Assembly: GCA_029851415.1 (NCBI GenBank)
Contig: CM056742.1
Span: forward strand, 76,498,748-76,562,747
From: Eretmocerus hayati
Lineage: Eukaryota; Arthropoda; Insecta; Hymenoptera; Aphelinidae
Length of the DNA stretch: 64,000 bases
Direction: 5' to 3'
Positions 1-11,649 of this stretch are shown here, piece after piece. The position numbers and the translations under genes are program-made. The first letter of the stretch is position 1, and every line of letters starts with the position of its first letter. Under the pieces are notes generated by a model, which saw only the letters and a program-made list of their open reading frames with translations, made no database searches and was not told where the DNA came from.

Positions 1-186
1 GATATTGTACTCATCAAGGACGAGCGTACGCCCCCAGCTCGCTGGCCACTAGCCCGCATACTCCAAGTGCACCCTGGCAAGGATGGACGCATTCGCGTCG
101 TCACTCTCCGCACCGCCACCAACCAGCTCCAGAGACCGATTTACAAGCTTGTGAAGCTGTGTAGTGAGAGTGATCCGGTGCAGTGA
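1..186 (+). CDS. BEL/Pao retrotransposon Pol C-terminus (DUF5641), partial
   Basis: Frame 1 is open from the window edge to a TGA at 184-186, giving 61 residues. It reads DIVLIKDE, then PPARWPLARILQVHPGKDGR, then IRVVTLRTA and QRPIYKLVKL. This is the DUF5641 module at the C-terminal end of BEL/Pao integrases: 'V-L-I-K-D-E..P..W.LARI...HPGKDG..RVVT.RTA......RP..KL'. In that family the domain follows the integrase core and closes Pol. Everything upstream is outside the window. I see no clear BEL LTR directly after the stop, so this is probably a truncated or decayed copy. The family assignment is secure; whether the copy is intact cannot be seen. Confidence 0.85.
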   Translation, partial: DIVLIKDERTPPARWPLARILQVHPGKDGRIRVVTLRTATNQLQRPIYKLVKLCSESDPVQ

Positions 187-1480
187 TTCAAAATGAGAGA
201 CTTCAAGGCAGCACCTTCTGTGTTTTATATAACTCAAGTAGTTTCATCCAAACACGAGCGATGGCAATACTGCTAGGAAATTTTTTGACAATTACGGGGG
301 AATTGCAAAAATTACCGGTAAGTCTTGACACATATTGGCAGAACATAATAGTCACCTTCGACCTTGATGTCATTGAACGGCATGACACATAATCAACTAT
401 TTAGTGAAGCTTTTGTTCTCATGTTATTGACGCCACTGGTGACCATACTTCACTTCAAAGTAGCATATTTTATATTGTATACACGGACATAAAACTCGAA
501 TCCGAATCACAGGATATCATGACCTCTTATGTGTTTGTGACAGACTTTGTTTCTATCATTGATTGATGTAGTCACGAATGTATCGTTGGATGAACTTGGA
601 GGGTAGCCTGATTTCATTTCTATATTATTCCTACTTCTGCCAGAAATTTTCAAAATTTATAATACAGACTTGATGAAGAATATCCCTGATTCCATCGAAA
701 TCATGGATGCTGAGAACCAGAAATAAGATGTAAATGTTAGAAAGAGGGAAATAGGAATTGCTTCAAAGGAACTTTCTCAAATATAAGAGCCAAGATGGCA
801 TATTGCTGGTTGGTGGTGTTTATGTGTATCCGTGGATGATTGTTTAGAACCGGGATTTTTCCAATATCCTCTTCAATGCAACATGACTTGCCGGGTATTT
901 TTACTAGCACCAGATGATATTATATATTCCTTAGTAGGATCAGAATGTTCCTCTTCGTATATCTGCGTAAATCTCTTCCCAAGTGGTATTTCCTCTATAC
1001 TGATTCTTTTGGAGTTCATTCTGTTTTTGGAATTTTCAAATACTGTATGGCTGAACCAAAAATGTGTCCATCATTTCATTGAAGAAAAGTCTGAGGATGA
1101 TTCCCGTTGTCACAGATTTCTATGCAGATGTTCGTATATGATTTCTTATAAACGATTAGAAATTATATTTTTCGGATAACTTATTGGATTGTAGAACATC
1201 AACATGATGCACTAGATGAAGCCAAGCCGAATGGTGATCACGATAGTATTTTTCAATGATGTAATTGAACGTATGTCATCAGTGCTCAGTTCGCTTCCAT
1301 GAAATTCGGTAAATGTTGAAACATGAATCAATGTCATGGCCCGGATACACGAAAACCACAAAGAAACCCAGTATAATGTTTTTTCGTTGAAAAATGGATC
1401 AGATGATATCTGGTAGTTTTTTAGTGTATGAGAATTGCCTTCACGTCAAAAAATTTCACAAAATTTATTACAGGCTTTGA
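187..1480. other. No gene recognised
   Basis: AT-rich sequence with only short open frames. The longest, at 832-1179 on the plus strand (115 codons), has no recognisable domain and low-complexity composition. I see no repeat or RNA gene here. Confidence 0.4.
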
Positions 1481-1741
1481 CCCACTATTGTTTGGATACT
1501 TCAATACCATTCTTCAAGCTTTGTCTTGTTCTTACAAGATCGAGCCCCTCAAGTTCAAGAATCTGAGCATGAAAGCAGCGATACGCTACTGTGGAATGTA
1601 CCCTTGGTACAAGCTTCCACCATCAGTACATGCTATTTTGATGCATGGATGGAAAATGATGCAGTTTTACCATATCCCTATCGATGTTATCAGAAGAGGC
1701 TCTTGGGACAACTCATGAAGTTGTCAAGTCATCCAGACTGA
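1481..1741 (+). CDS. Exon-like open stretch, unrecognised
   Basis: This frame is open from just after a TGA at 1478 to a TGA at 1739. Its second half has an ordinary protein-like composition (LLWNVPLVQASTIS, then FDAWMENDAVLPYPYRCYQK), unlike the surrounding non-coding DNA. A second frame over the same bases is also open, so the reading is ambiguous. An acceptor-like sequence precedes it near 1470. It may be part of a host exon, a pseudogene or a decayed transposon. I do not recognise the family and assign no function. Confidence 0.2.
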   Translation, partial: PTIVWILQYHSSSFVLFLQDRAPQVQESEHESSDTLLWNVPLVQASTISTCYFDAWMENDAVLPYPYRCYQKRLLGQLMKLSSHPD

Positions 1742-2257
1742 ATCACACCAGGAAATTTTCCAGGTATGCACTTTTTATTCTGCACAGGCCTCGTATTTTC
1801 GGGACTCTATTGGACATTGATGGAATCAGAATTTTGTTCGAGTGTTCATGCGATCATGTGAATGGGATACCGAACTATTAGGGATACGATTCACCATATC
1901 AGAATGGATATCCTTTTAGATGATGAATCGATCAATGTTTAATCTTAAATCCGGACGAAATGGCATCTCCATGTATCTTCTCAGTGAAAAAAATGTGAAT
2001 GAACAGCAAATTCACTATGTTAGGCCCATTCACTTTTTGTGATGATTGTTATCTCTCAAAACTTCTGACAATGACTCTGTAAATCACGATTAAAGACCCG
2101 TAACGGTTTGCAAATCAATCACTCCAATCGAAAAATGCCAGCTTGATGAGAGAAGGGTCAGCTGAAAATGATGATCAAGGAATTATTCCCATCACCAGGG
2201 AAATAATAAATGATGTACAATACCAAAACGGTAATGAAACCTTAAATTGTTTTCCAG

Positions 2258-2408
2258 GGAAGCTACGAATGAGGACCTCTTCAAACGATTGTTCTTGTTA
2301 TCAGATCCTGTTCTCTCTCAGACTCGCAAGATCAGGGACGAGAAAGTAAGACTGCTATCGCCTGAATTGAGAGAACTGATCGTTGTCGATAGTGAGGATG
2401 ATGAATAG
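2258..2408 (+). CDS. Possible terminal coding exon, unrecognised
   Basis: A pyrimidine-rich stretch ending in CAG (2249-2257) is followed by an open frame that begins EATNEDLFKRLFLLSDPVLS, contains RKIRDEKVRLLSPELRELIV and ends at an acidic DSEDDE before a TAG at 2406-2408. The charge pattern and acidic C-terminus look like a real protein end, not random DNA. I do not recognise the protein. The upstream plus-strand stretch at 2143-2230 is open, but only about 28 bases separate the two, too short for a normal intron, so a frameshifted pseudogene is possible. Confidence 0.3.
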
Positions 2409-3546
2409 ATTATGATTATCTAGTCAAAATATGCCTATCTTCTCCAACTAGTCGATCGGAACGTGTATTAATATTTGTAATTTTGATCTGTTACCATTTC
2501 AATATCTTACTATGAACGCACGCCTATATCAGAGGTGCGATTGAGACGTTTTTTCAAATATTCTTAGTTTAGAAACAACTATGTTGATGATTACCAGACT
2601 ACGAGGAGTCATAATCGTCACATAGGTTATATATAGTATTCCCTTGAATTTCGTCCAGGGCGATCTAGTCTGTGGGCAGGTGGATATGTTATACCGATTT
2701 TTTCCCAGAACATGAGTAATATTATCGACTCCATGATAGTGTGACTAGTGGGATTCTGTGATTCTCCATTAATGGGAAAGAATGCATCAATTCTGTATGT
2801 ATTCGAAGTGATATATTTATTTTGTGATTGAATCAACCTCTTTAGATCTCAATCCTTCTAAAATTCAAGTTTGGAAAAGATTATGTGATTTTGGGTTTCT
2901 ATCTCTGTAATTGTCTGAACATTTGCAATATTGTGATCATGGAGTCGAGGGGAACATTTGTCAAAAATTTCGACTCACAGGTTCGTACAACCAAAGAAAG
3001 TGAATCTCGGTTGGCTCTGGCGAAACACGACTGGGATCCGAATCCAAATGAGACTCACGAAATATACGTTTAGTTGAACTACCGTGATAATAGTAAATGA
3101 CATGTTTGTATTTCGATGATTTATTCTTGATTGGAATTATAATTGGAATAAATATATGAATGCATGACTGAACTGTGAACAGATTTTGCACGTGTTGATT
3201 CGCGGGATGGGTATTCTCTAGATTTCATAAAAACTGGGGAGATACTTAGTTTCGATTCCAAAAGTACTTTGCAAAGATTTTAGAGGTCATCATATACTTC
3301 ACTCAAACTCGAAAGTGATACACCAACTCCAGATCACAACTCAGATTTGTGGAATATTTCAACAACACGTAGTTTAGAGTAGGATTTCTTGATCTTTCGA
3401 TTTTCGCAGTTCTAATTTACGAATATTGGCGGAGATTCCATGAAAGAGACAAAATCCCATGAGAATGATTTTCTTGGGGAGGGGGGAGGGGCAGGGGAAG
3501 GGGAATGAGGCAACCATTGGATCTGGATTCGTACGAACAAACTGAA
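2409..3546. other. No gene recognised
   Basis: AT-rich sequence with overlapping short frames on both strands and no domain I can identify. It includes a purine-rich G run near 3475-3506. Confidence 0.4.
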
Positions 3547-3916
3547 GAATTCGTGATTTTGCACCAATTCGCAGTGATTTGTGTGACCTCTCGCCTCGAA
3601 GCTCGTTCTAGACGCTCTCAAAGTCCCGCAGGTGTATCCACGCACTTTTGGGACACGGCAAATGATAGGTGGATGATGTACAAAGGTAGTCCAGGTACTT
3701 TCAATGTGGCACATTTGCGTTTACACCCCAAGAATTCGTGATTTTGCACCAATTCGCAGTGATTTGTGTGACCTCTCGCCTCGAAGCTCGTTCTAGACGC
3801 TCTCAAAGTCCCGCAGGTGTATCCACGCACTTTTGGGACACAGCAAATGATAGGTGGATGATGTACAAAGGTATCCCAGGTACTTTCAATGTGGCGCATT
3901 CGCGTTTACACCCCGA
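3547..3916. repeat. Direct tandem duplication, 185-bp unit, two copies
   Basis: The unit starting at GAATTCGTGATTTTGCACC occurs at 3547 and again at 3732, exactly 185 bp apart. A third, diverged start lies at 3917 (GAATTCATGATTTT). The two full copies differ at only a few bases, so the duplication is fairly recent. The open frames across it are the repeat read twice and are not evidence of a gene. Confidence 0.9.
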
Positions 3917-4501
3917 GAATTCATGATTTTTTACCAATATGCAGTTTTTTCATGATTTCCCATCCCCAAGTGGGCCCTAATCCTCAAAATGTGGGTAGAA
4001 AAAATTTTCAAAACACATATTTCGACGTAAAATTTTTCGTTCTTTCGAATGCCGTAGTTCAAATTCCGAAATATTGGTGGTAACCCCCTCAAAAATGCAA
4101 AAAACTCCAAAAAATTGCAATTTTCAAAAAATCGCCCAAAACATCAAATTTGTTTTTAAAAATGCAATATTTTTGTTCCTCATGAAAATTTGCATAAATC
4201 GCTTCCCCTCCGAGTTAAACGCCTAATACTGCGTTTCTTCCTCATTTTCGCGCTATTCAGCCCACCATGGGCGTATGAGTCCAGGAGGCTTCTCGGGGGA
4301 AAAGGATTCGGATTCTACGATCAAAAAGCTACAATTTCCTTGCTTGCAAATTTCCGATATCGATTTTTTTTCAGCGTAAGAAAAATTTTGGGCCCAGAGG
4401 TGTTACGGAAACCTGTGTGCGACGCTTCCTCGCTGCACGAGGTAGCATGGAAACACGCAGTTTTCACGTATCGCCGTAAGCCGACGTCCAACAAGGTTTT
4501 C

Positions 4502-4558
4502 GTATATTATGCGCCGAGTGCCAAGAACAAAGTTTTTGGCACTCGACGCATAATATAC
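4502..4558. repeat. Hairpin with 23-bp arms
   Basis: Left arm 4502-4524 (GTATATTATGCGCCGAGTG...) is the reverse complement of 4536-4558 with one mismatch, leaving an 11-base loop. It may be the end of a small foldback element. It is short for a typical animal microRNA precursor. Confidence 0.7.
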
Positions 4559-5480
4559 TATAAATGATTCCGCAGTATTATTTCATCAGTGCAATTATTC
4601 CTCATCGACGGATCTCTACCAGAACAGATTGTTCATGCGTATGCTGTCGCTAGCATACCACAAGAACTAGAACTAATCTGTTTTGGCACGTCCTTGAATA
4701 CTGCGAAATCATCTTCCAGTACAGAAATTTTTTTTTAATGTAATCCCTTTCTTTATTATGAAACTGACTCAAAAAATTGGACAAAGTGCTAGAAAAAGAA
4801 CACAAGTAATGAAGGATATGAAGAATATTTGGGGAATGAATTCTATTCCATGGAGATAAACAAATCAAAATGATCAGAATGTGCAGAAAGGTGGTTATGA
4901 AATATAAGGATAACAAAAAAATATGTTATAAATTGGATTTACTGACATATGAACCAGGCATTAGTATTTTGAGCTGTAAATGGTAATTTGAATTGAAAAG
5001 GAATCACTCCTGGTGACTATATTGGAAATGGGATGAACCGGTTCTAAGAAAACCAAGTAGAATGAGTATTTTTTTACAGATTTGTTATCTGAAAAATAAA
5101 TCATGGATTGTGAATTTTAATCTGTACTCGGTAGAACAGAGTAAAGAGAACATAAAATTTGTTATTGATTTTCATTAACGTGACAAATCGATTGGTCGAT
5201 ACAGAATTTTCGTGTAGAGATGATGAGATTAGGAAAGAAAGTAATTTAGTGTCGGTGAACGTCAAAATTGAAATAACAAACTCTTTTGAGACTCTGTAGG
5301 TGTATTTTGCAGATTGTGATGATGATGCCAGTGAATTTTGAGCATGATCGCACGAGTATTTTTTGACTTGTGAATTTTTTAATGAGAAATTTGCAAATTT
5401 TCCGAAAGAAGCACATCTTATAAATAATTTGTACTCCATTCTACGGTATGAGAAAAATGTCGAGGAGGAGATTTGGATGT

Positions 5481-5636
5481 TTCTTGACGTGCTGAATCGA
5501 TCGGTTGATACGGAATTTTGTCAAATTGTGACTATAAAGGTCTTATAGCCCGATGTAAGAGAGGTATGAAGAAGCAAGAATAAAATGAGCCTCAATTGGA
5601 ATTCCGTATTAACCAATCAATCCAGCACGTCGAGAA
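5481..5636. repeat. Inverted repeat, ~36-bp arms
   Basis: Arm 5481-5516 (TTCTTGACGTGCTGAATCGA...) pairs with 5600-5636 with a few mismatches. A diverged version of the same word lies at about 5165-5203, so this is probably a small repeat family. Confidence 0.6.
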
Positions 5637-6208
5637 ACGTGTGAATTTACTGCCTCAGATTTTTTGAGGGGAAAGGAGACAATATTTCTAGTTTTTAAGA
5701 GAAGAAAAAATTATAGATAAATAAAGAAAAATTCAAAAGTATGAAAGTAATCATCGGGGGGGCAGTGAAAATGCAGCATTCCCATCTAGAGACGCCTCCA
5801 AACATGGCATAAAAATTTCAAGACGATCTATCAGACCAGTGAGGAGTTTTGCTGAGCGATAGGAAACAACATACATACACATATACACGCAGACACGGTC
5901 AGAGAGCTCGAAAGATGGGGTTGTACTATTTTTGTGAGGGCTTATAAAGAAAAACTGTGACCTACATTAAATAGATCTTGGCAAAAGGAAGAGAACTGTA
6001 CAAGTTTCATGTATTCAAGAGGTTCATTGAAGGAGAAGAAAATTTTCTTGGAAAAAATTTGAAGAAAATTCACCTGGCACCAAATGAATGCTTTCTCTTT
6101 CGAGAAAGCAAGATTAGGTTGGGACCTTCCCTTAAGGTAGTACTAGCGGTACTGATAAGCCCAAATGTAGATTAGATCCTCGCTTGACTCGTTTCCCCCG
6201 CCTAAATA

Positions 6209-6364
6209 CACTGTAAAAAAAAATTTCGAAAAACTTCAACCAACTGGTTGAATCAAAGATTCAACCGGATGGTTGAATGGAAAATTCAACCAAATGGTTG
6301 AAGAAACTAGTTGAATTCCCAACCAGCTGGTTGAATGAAGTTTTTCGAATTTTTTTTTACAGTG
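6209..6364. mobile_element. 156-bp TA-flanked MITE with CACTGTAAAAA termini
   Basis: It starts CACTGTAAAAAAAAATT and ends with the reverse complement, AATTTTTTTTTACAGTG. It is flanked by TA at 6207-6208 and 6365-6366. The inside is built of repeated CAACC...GGTTGAA palindromes. The TA duplication and short size fit a non-autonomous Tc1/mariner-type element. A diverged relative lies at 40959-41035. Confidence 0.8.
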
Positions 6365-6789
6365 TAGGTATAGTAATGCACACGGCAGACGACAATCTAA
6401 CCCCAAAATCGCCGAAAGTAGTGACATATTGGCTCGTATCTTTCTTTATAGGCCCCTAATCGTTGATCTGTTTGTTTCCATGCATTTTTCGTGCAGTCTT
6501 ATACCTGTGTGATCACTCCCATGGAAATCTGATAGTTAGAAATGAGTGTATCCATCATTTCCCATAAGACGCCGTGTTAATCGGCTTCTGCGAAATTGCC
6601 CAGAACTTTTCTCCCCGGATCCTAAAGGCCTCAAAATTTCAGCTGTCACTGTTTGAGACACTAATCTACCTCTGTGCCAAATTTCGTGATTTTATGATAG
6701 TTAATATTCGAGCACCGCTAGTGCTACCTTAAAGCAATCGTTCGTGCTTTGCAATTCGAATATCATCATTCTTTGCTGCCTCCTACGAT

Positions 6790-7245
6790 TTTGTCACTAC
6801 CGTCGAAACAAGGACTTGTTCAGATACGATTTCAACCTTGGCGGAATGCGATATCTTGTATCTCAACGGAGAAATAGCAGATCGCAAAAATTCATGTTGT
6901 ACATTCAAGGCTCTCTTATTCGGAGTGATTACGATATGAGGATGCCCCAACCTCGAGATGAGCCTATGAGTGAGGTCTTGCGTGGAAAGCAATGAGTCGT
7001 TTATCTTTTTTGTTTCACGAGTCGTCCACAAGCCACGTGATGTTTCATCCTCACGAGTCATTCAACAGAATTTTGTGATTGATGAAAACCAATAATTTCA
7101 TTAGCAGATTGGTTGTGAAGGAAAATTTGGTAACAAACAGACCTCGAATGAACGAGAAAGAATATAACTGAGAATGGTTACATCCATGTCACGAGCCCAC
7201 GACCTCACGATCACTAGTCCAACACCTTGCGCCCGCGGCCAACGA
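6790..7245 (-). mobile_element. tRNA-derived SINE, minus-strand copy
   Basis: On the minus strand, 7245 to about 7188 reads as a tRNA-like head: an A-box-like TGGCCGCGGGCG (7241-7230), then AAGGTGTTGGACTAGTGATC, then a degenerate B-box region (GGGCTCGTGAC). The body after it matches the body of the copy at 46905-47310: TTCGTTCATT, a TTTGTTACC-type word, then TCACAACCAAT. The shared head and body in two unlinked places define a SINE family. The 3' limit is approximate. Confidence 0.65.
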
Positions 7246-7376
7246 GAGGAGTAGTTCGGTAAAGTATGAAAAGCTCACTAAAAGTGCGGGTTGCCGTTCA
7301 AAAAATATAGCGTTCTGCTGCTCAGTCACTCATATGTATAAGCCGGTAATATTCGCTCAAAGGAAATAAGCAAGTT

Positions 7377-8072
7377 GGAAAAACTTCATATCGATAACTC
7401 AGATGATGGAGCGGAACTATATGGAATCGTAAGACTTGGAAGGAACTATTTGTGAATGTCTGGTTGGAAGGAACTATCTGGAAATTTTTGGTTGAAAGAA
7501 ACTACCCAAAAGTGTCTGTGAAAATAATTATCTATAAATTCTCGGCTGGAAGAAACTATCTAGAATCGTAAGAGTTGGAAAGAACTATCTAGATTTGTCT
7601 GATTTGGAAGGAACTATCTCAAAATTTCTGTTCTGGAGGGGGACTATCTAGAATCGTGAGAGTTGAAAAGAACTATCTTGATTCGTCTGATTTAAAAGGA
7701 ACTATCTGGAGATTTTTGTCTTAGGAAGGAACCATCTGTGAATGTCTGGTTTGAAAAGAACTCCCTATAAATTTCTGGTGGGACGGATTTATCTGAATTT
7801 GTCTCATTTAAAGGGAACTGTATGAAAATATTTGTCTGAGAAAGGAGCTATCTGTGAATTTCTGATTAGAAGAAACTATCTGAAACTTTTTGGTTGAGAA
7901 GGAACTATCTGGAAATTGAATCTTCTGGTAGTCCTCCTCAACTAGAAAACGACCGATAGTTGCTTCCACCCAATAATCTCCGGATAGTTCCTTCTCAACC
8001 AAGAATTCTCAGATAGTTCCATTTCAACCAAAAATCTCCAGATAGTTCCTCCTAACCAAAAATTTACAGATA
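7377..8072. repeat. Degenerate tandem array, ~29-bp period, with inverted tail
   Basis: The words GGAACTATCT / GAAACTATCTGG recur about every 28-29 bp from roughly 7412 to 7910. After about 7925 the same word appears on the other strand (GATAGTTCC) to 8070. The same array is found in the minus orientation at 39645-40125. Both arrays abut the same TIR sequence (CAGTACCCG... at 8073; its complement at 39643), so array and TIR probably belong to one element family. Confidence 0.8.
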
Positions 8073-8125
8073 CAGTACCCGTCAAAATGAACGGGACACG
8101 GGTTACTCCACTAAAACAGTGCGGG
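8073..8125. mobile_element. Terminal fragment of the CAGTACCC foldback family
   Basis: CAGTACCCGTCAAAATGAAC followed by a CACTAAAACAGTG word matches the ends of the foldback elements at 38787-39643 and 47820-50041. Only one end is present here. Confidence 0.6.
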
Positions 8126-8154
8126 GTTGGAAAAACGATGAGTATATATGTTAC

Positions 8155-8352
8155 AGTCAATGTCCGAAATCCGTCAATCCTAGGATTGACTAGTCAATGC
8201 TGAGTTTGACTGGGCCCAGCAGTCAATGTCGGACATTAACTATTCAATGTCAGCACTAACTGGAAAAGGTAGTCAATGTTTCACAATAAAGGTAGAATTC
8301 GGACATTGACTGGCTAATTCCAGGATTGACTGACATGCCTCAGTCAATGTCC
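8155..8352. repeat. Short element of GTCAATGTC direct and inverted repeats
   Basis: AGTCAATGTCCGA occurs near both ends, and AGGATTGAC / GTCAATCCT pairs occur inside. The block looks like a small MITE built of short direct and inverted repeats. No target duplication is clear. Confidence 0.55.
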
Positions 8353-8445
8353 GAAGTTGATCTATGGTGAATAATGAGGAATATTTTCTACTGAAATTCT
8401 AACATTTGTTGTCAAAACGTATTTCAATTCATCAGAATAGAAGTA

Positions 8446-8560
8446 CAGGAGTCCCTTGTTATCCGCGGATTCTTATCCGCGGATTTCGTTATCCGCGGTT
8501 GCCCGATTTGCGACCATCCCTTGCTATCCGCGTGCCGAGTCTTGTTATCCGCGGGCCCAT
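8446..8560. mobile_element. One end of a pogo/Tigger-type MITE
   Basis: After a TA at 8444-8445 the sequence CAGGAGTCCCTTGTTATCCG is followed by repeated TTATCCGCGG words. Such TATCCGCGG ends are typical of pogo-group Tc1/mariner elements in insects. I cannot find the matching second end, so the element is truncated. Confidence 0.5.
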
Positions 8561-9642
8561 GCCCGTGATTGATATAGAATAAATCCATTTCTGTGCAATT
8601 TCACTCGTGACGAGTGATGCGCGACCTTTCAGAATACCATCCGCCCCTCATGTGTTACGTTTGGATGATACTTTCCTACCTGAAAATGCTTGAAACATGG
8701 ATTGGCAATACATATTCTTTAGTCAGTCGAACTTTTGAAGTATAGAGGACTGTCGAATTCGTCAAAATTGATTATGCGCAGGTTTACACCATAATTTCTG
8801 CAGTGATTCTATATATTATGCTCTGGCATTTTTGATTAACCATACGTTTTAATATTTTGACAAAGTTCTCGATATTTGAATGATTCTCTACATGTGAATC
8901 TAATGTTGACATCCTTCGAGCCGTTTTCATCAATATTCAGTCTGCGTGCAATGTTGACACACACTGTTTGCTATTCTTGACCCTTATTCCTTCATATGCA
9001 AACTTTTTTTGAATCCTCGTTTACATTTGCTAGAAAAGATATGGCTCCATCTGAAACTGCACTCTAGCTGGAAAATGCTTAGAAAACATGCTATAGCCAC
9101 ACTCACTCATATAAAAATATTTAAGCAACCAAAAATGCACTTTGAACAGTCATCATGAAAATTTAGCTTCATTTGTGTTGGTTTCCTGAATAATACGATT
9201 TAATCGATCAAATTGCTTATTCTCAAGTTTGGGACGTGATAATACACTACCTTGGCTTAAATTGTAGATAATTGAGTTTATCACTCGATTAAATCGTGGG
9301 ATCTATAATAACGCCGTCGCCTGAGACCAGTATTTGATAGGTTGAATGCCGATTTTTATAAACTTGTCATCTAATATTGGCATGCACAGAATTACGATTG
9401 CTCATTCAATAAAAAAAATTTCCTAAGACGAAAACTACTCAGAATGGTGCCTATTATATGTAGATGAATATCATCGCGATAACTCACCGGGAACAGGTTA
9501 TGACCTTTCATTTCGACGAGCAAGTTTCAAATCATTCCATTCCAATTTTCCTACATGTATTCTGTTGAAGTACATTTGAGAATAAATTTCCAGATCAATC
9601 CATTCACTCCTCTTGTTCATTTTCAAAGATTCAGGGTTGAAA
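8561..9642. other. No gene recognised
   Basis: AT-rich. The one structure noted is a 13-bp perfect inverted repeat, ACGATTTAATCGA near 9198 and TCGATTAAATCGT near 9286. No coding region or element is recognisable. Confidence 0.4.
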
Positions 9643-10650
9643 TGTCAGTTCCGTGCATTGTTACATTTGGAGATCGACGTATACCTCAAGCGCCAGCGTT
9701 AGAGTAGAATTCGCTAAGGTTATGCTCAAATTCTTTCCTCGAAGTAAAATGTTGAACCAACTATTTTCCATAGGTTTTACGCTCAGAGCTCGTAGTTTAG
9801 TCTCCAAGCCGTGTGCCTCAATCGTGTTATGGGATTTTCACTAGAGATGAGACATTTTTTTTTCAAATGCTCACAGCGTATCCTAAATTGATTCTAGGTC
9901 GCTTTGTCGCGGACAAAATTTCAAGGAAACATGTCAAATAATCAAATCCCAGCTTGGGTGAGGGTCCAGAATCGAAATTCCGAGCACTTCATCAACATCT
10001 ATGGCCGAAAATTGAGCATGCAATTAACTTTGTCAGTTCCGTGCATACCATGTTACCCCACTAAAAGTCAATTTATCTGAGCGGAAAAAATTTTTTCCGC
10101 TGAAGTATGGTGGAAATAGATAGAATCTACGAAGAGAAGTTTCTATGTCGACTCTGTTATTTTTGCGAGCACTCTTTTCGTGATCACCACGATTGATTCT
10201 CTGATTGATTCTGTAGTATTCATCTCGATAGATGAATACTACAGAATGGAATGGAATCCTGGATGCATGGTTATTCTATTCTTCTCAATACTCACAATCT
10301 GTATTGAACTTCTCTAGATTCCATAGGTTTGAATCGAATCCAATACTGCTGAGCAGGATGGAAACCACCTGAACATGAGTTTTGCTATCGGTCTGAATCA
10401 TGCCAGGCAGCATTGAATTGACTGGGTTGAGTTTCACGCGAAATGTCAGTTCCGTGCATTCAAAAGCTGTTCCCTGTGATACTCAATAGAACGACACAGA
10501 CGGAGAAATGAAATTATCTGCTCCAGAGGACGTGGATCCGACTCGAATCAACTATTTGAACACGAATTTCAAGGTCATAAGGTCCCATCGCATCAGGACT
10601 CTTTGCTAGATAACAAAACGTCAAGAACCGCAAATGTCAGTTCCGTGTAC
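9643..10650 (+). repeat. 16-bp motif TGTCAGTTCCGTGCAT, four spaced direct copies
   Basis: The motif occurs at 9643-9658, 10031-10046 and 10444-10459 as exact copies, and at 10635-10650 with its last bases changed. All are on the plus strand, 190-415 bp apart, and the sequence between them is not obviously repeated. I know of no element defined by this word. It could be a decayed long-period satellite or a binding site. Confidence 0.75.
10208..10247. repeat. Perfect 17-bp hairpin, 6-base loop
   Basis: ATTCTGTAGTATTCATC (10208-10224) and its exact reverse complement (10231-10247) flank TCGATA. It could be a Rho-independent-like structure by chance or a remnant of a small foldback. No T-run follows. 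Confidence 0.8.
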
Positions 10651-11185
10651 TAGTTTTCCTATGTCTCATACACGTGAAAATCGCATATACCATCCTTAAA
10701 TGTTCCAAAATACTTTTTGTATACGTTGTATCACATATTATCTCTCAAAATGCGAGAAGAAAAGGGAGGAGTCGACTCAGACAGGCGTAGACTCAATATT
10801 CAATTTCTGAATTCTGGGACACAAAATATGTAAGTTATCGCGATTATACCCATATGAGTGGCTTCATGTATTAAAACTCGATTGCCAAAGGAGGGTCTAA
10901 AAATATTGAAAAATATATTCTGGGGAGTGAATTAACGGGTATCCTCTCATGAAGAATCGAGTGGTTCATTCAACCAAACATTTATCCAAGATAATAGAAT
11001 GAATTGGATAATTTGAGAATCTTACGATTCGATATAACTCAATCCCACCGGTTCACCCATGTACATCGAATTTTGTATATCACTATCTCATTGACATTTG
11101 ATAAACTGTCTCTGATTCTTGAATGATTGAAGACGTGACTCTCGTCTTCAAACCGTGACTTTGAATACGTCTGTCTGTAACACAT

Positions 11186-11647
11186 ATGAATCAATACGCA
11201 TTAATTCCTATTTTTGCATCGTTGAACCCTAATCGCGTGTGCCGGTCGTTTCAGGGCACAAATGACTTCAATTTCGCGATAAGTGTGCCGAAACTAACAG
11301 ATTCTACGCATGTTGGTCAAAACGCGGGGTCGCGAATAAAATTATCAGAAAAATCCTACAGGGGACCGAACCGGCATCAGATCCCTACGCTTCATCGGCT
11401 TCACGTGAGTCTGTGCCCCATCCTGGGTATAGAGACGATTAGCACGACTCTCCCAATCGGATTTGATGCGAATCTCTTTCTTTTACCTACGTACACCGAT
11501 TATAACATTTATGTTCCGCCCAGAATCATAATCGTCGCCAGGTTGGCGATTATCCCGAACCAGAGAGGGTCGCGATCACCTTATTCTGCGTGCTCGCCGA
11601 GGCGGATCACTTGGGATAGTATTTATCTTTTGATATTGTGTGCGTGA
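11186..11647 (+). CDS. 153-codon open frame, unrecognised
   Basis: This ATG-started frame (MNQYALIPIFASLNPNRVCR...) is the longest in its neighbourhood and has a moderate composition, but I recognise no domain, signal peptide or repeat. It ends at the start of the GCGCAAAG-motif region. It may be fortuitous or a transposon remnant. Confidence 0.15.
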   Translation: MNQYALIPIFASLNPNRVCRSFQGTNDFNFAISVPKLTDSTHVGQNAGSRIKLSEKSYRGPNRHQIPTLHRLHVSLCPILGIETISTTLPIGFDANLFLLPTYTDYNIYVPPRIIIVARLAIIPNQRGSRSPYSACSPRRITWDSIYLLILCA

Positions 11648-11649
11648 AG

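Larger units (their letters stand above)
3917..6208. other. AT-rich sequence without recognised genes
   Basis: No recognisable coding region. A 125-codon plus-strand frame at 4190-4567 runs into an inverted repeat and looks fortuitous. Two hairpins lie inside and are listed separately. Confidence 0.4.

Noticed and set aside
4190..4567. 125-codon plus-strand frame
   Set aside because: No domain, and its end is the right arm of a hairpin; probably fortuitous.
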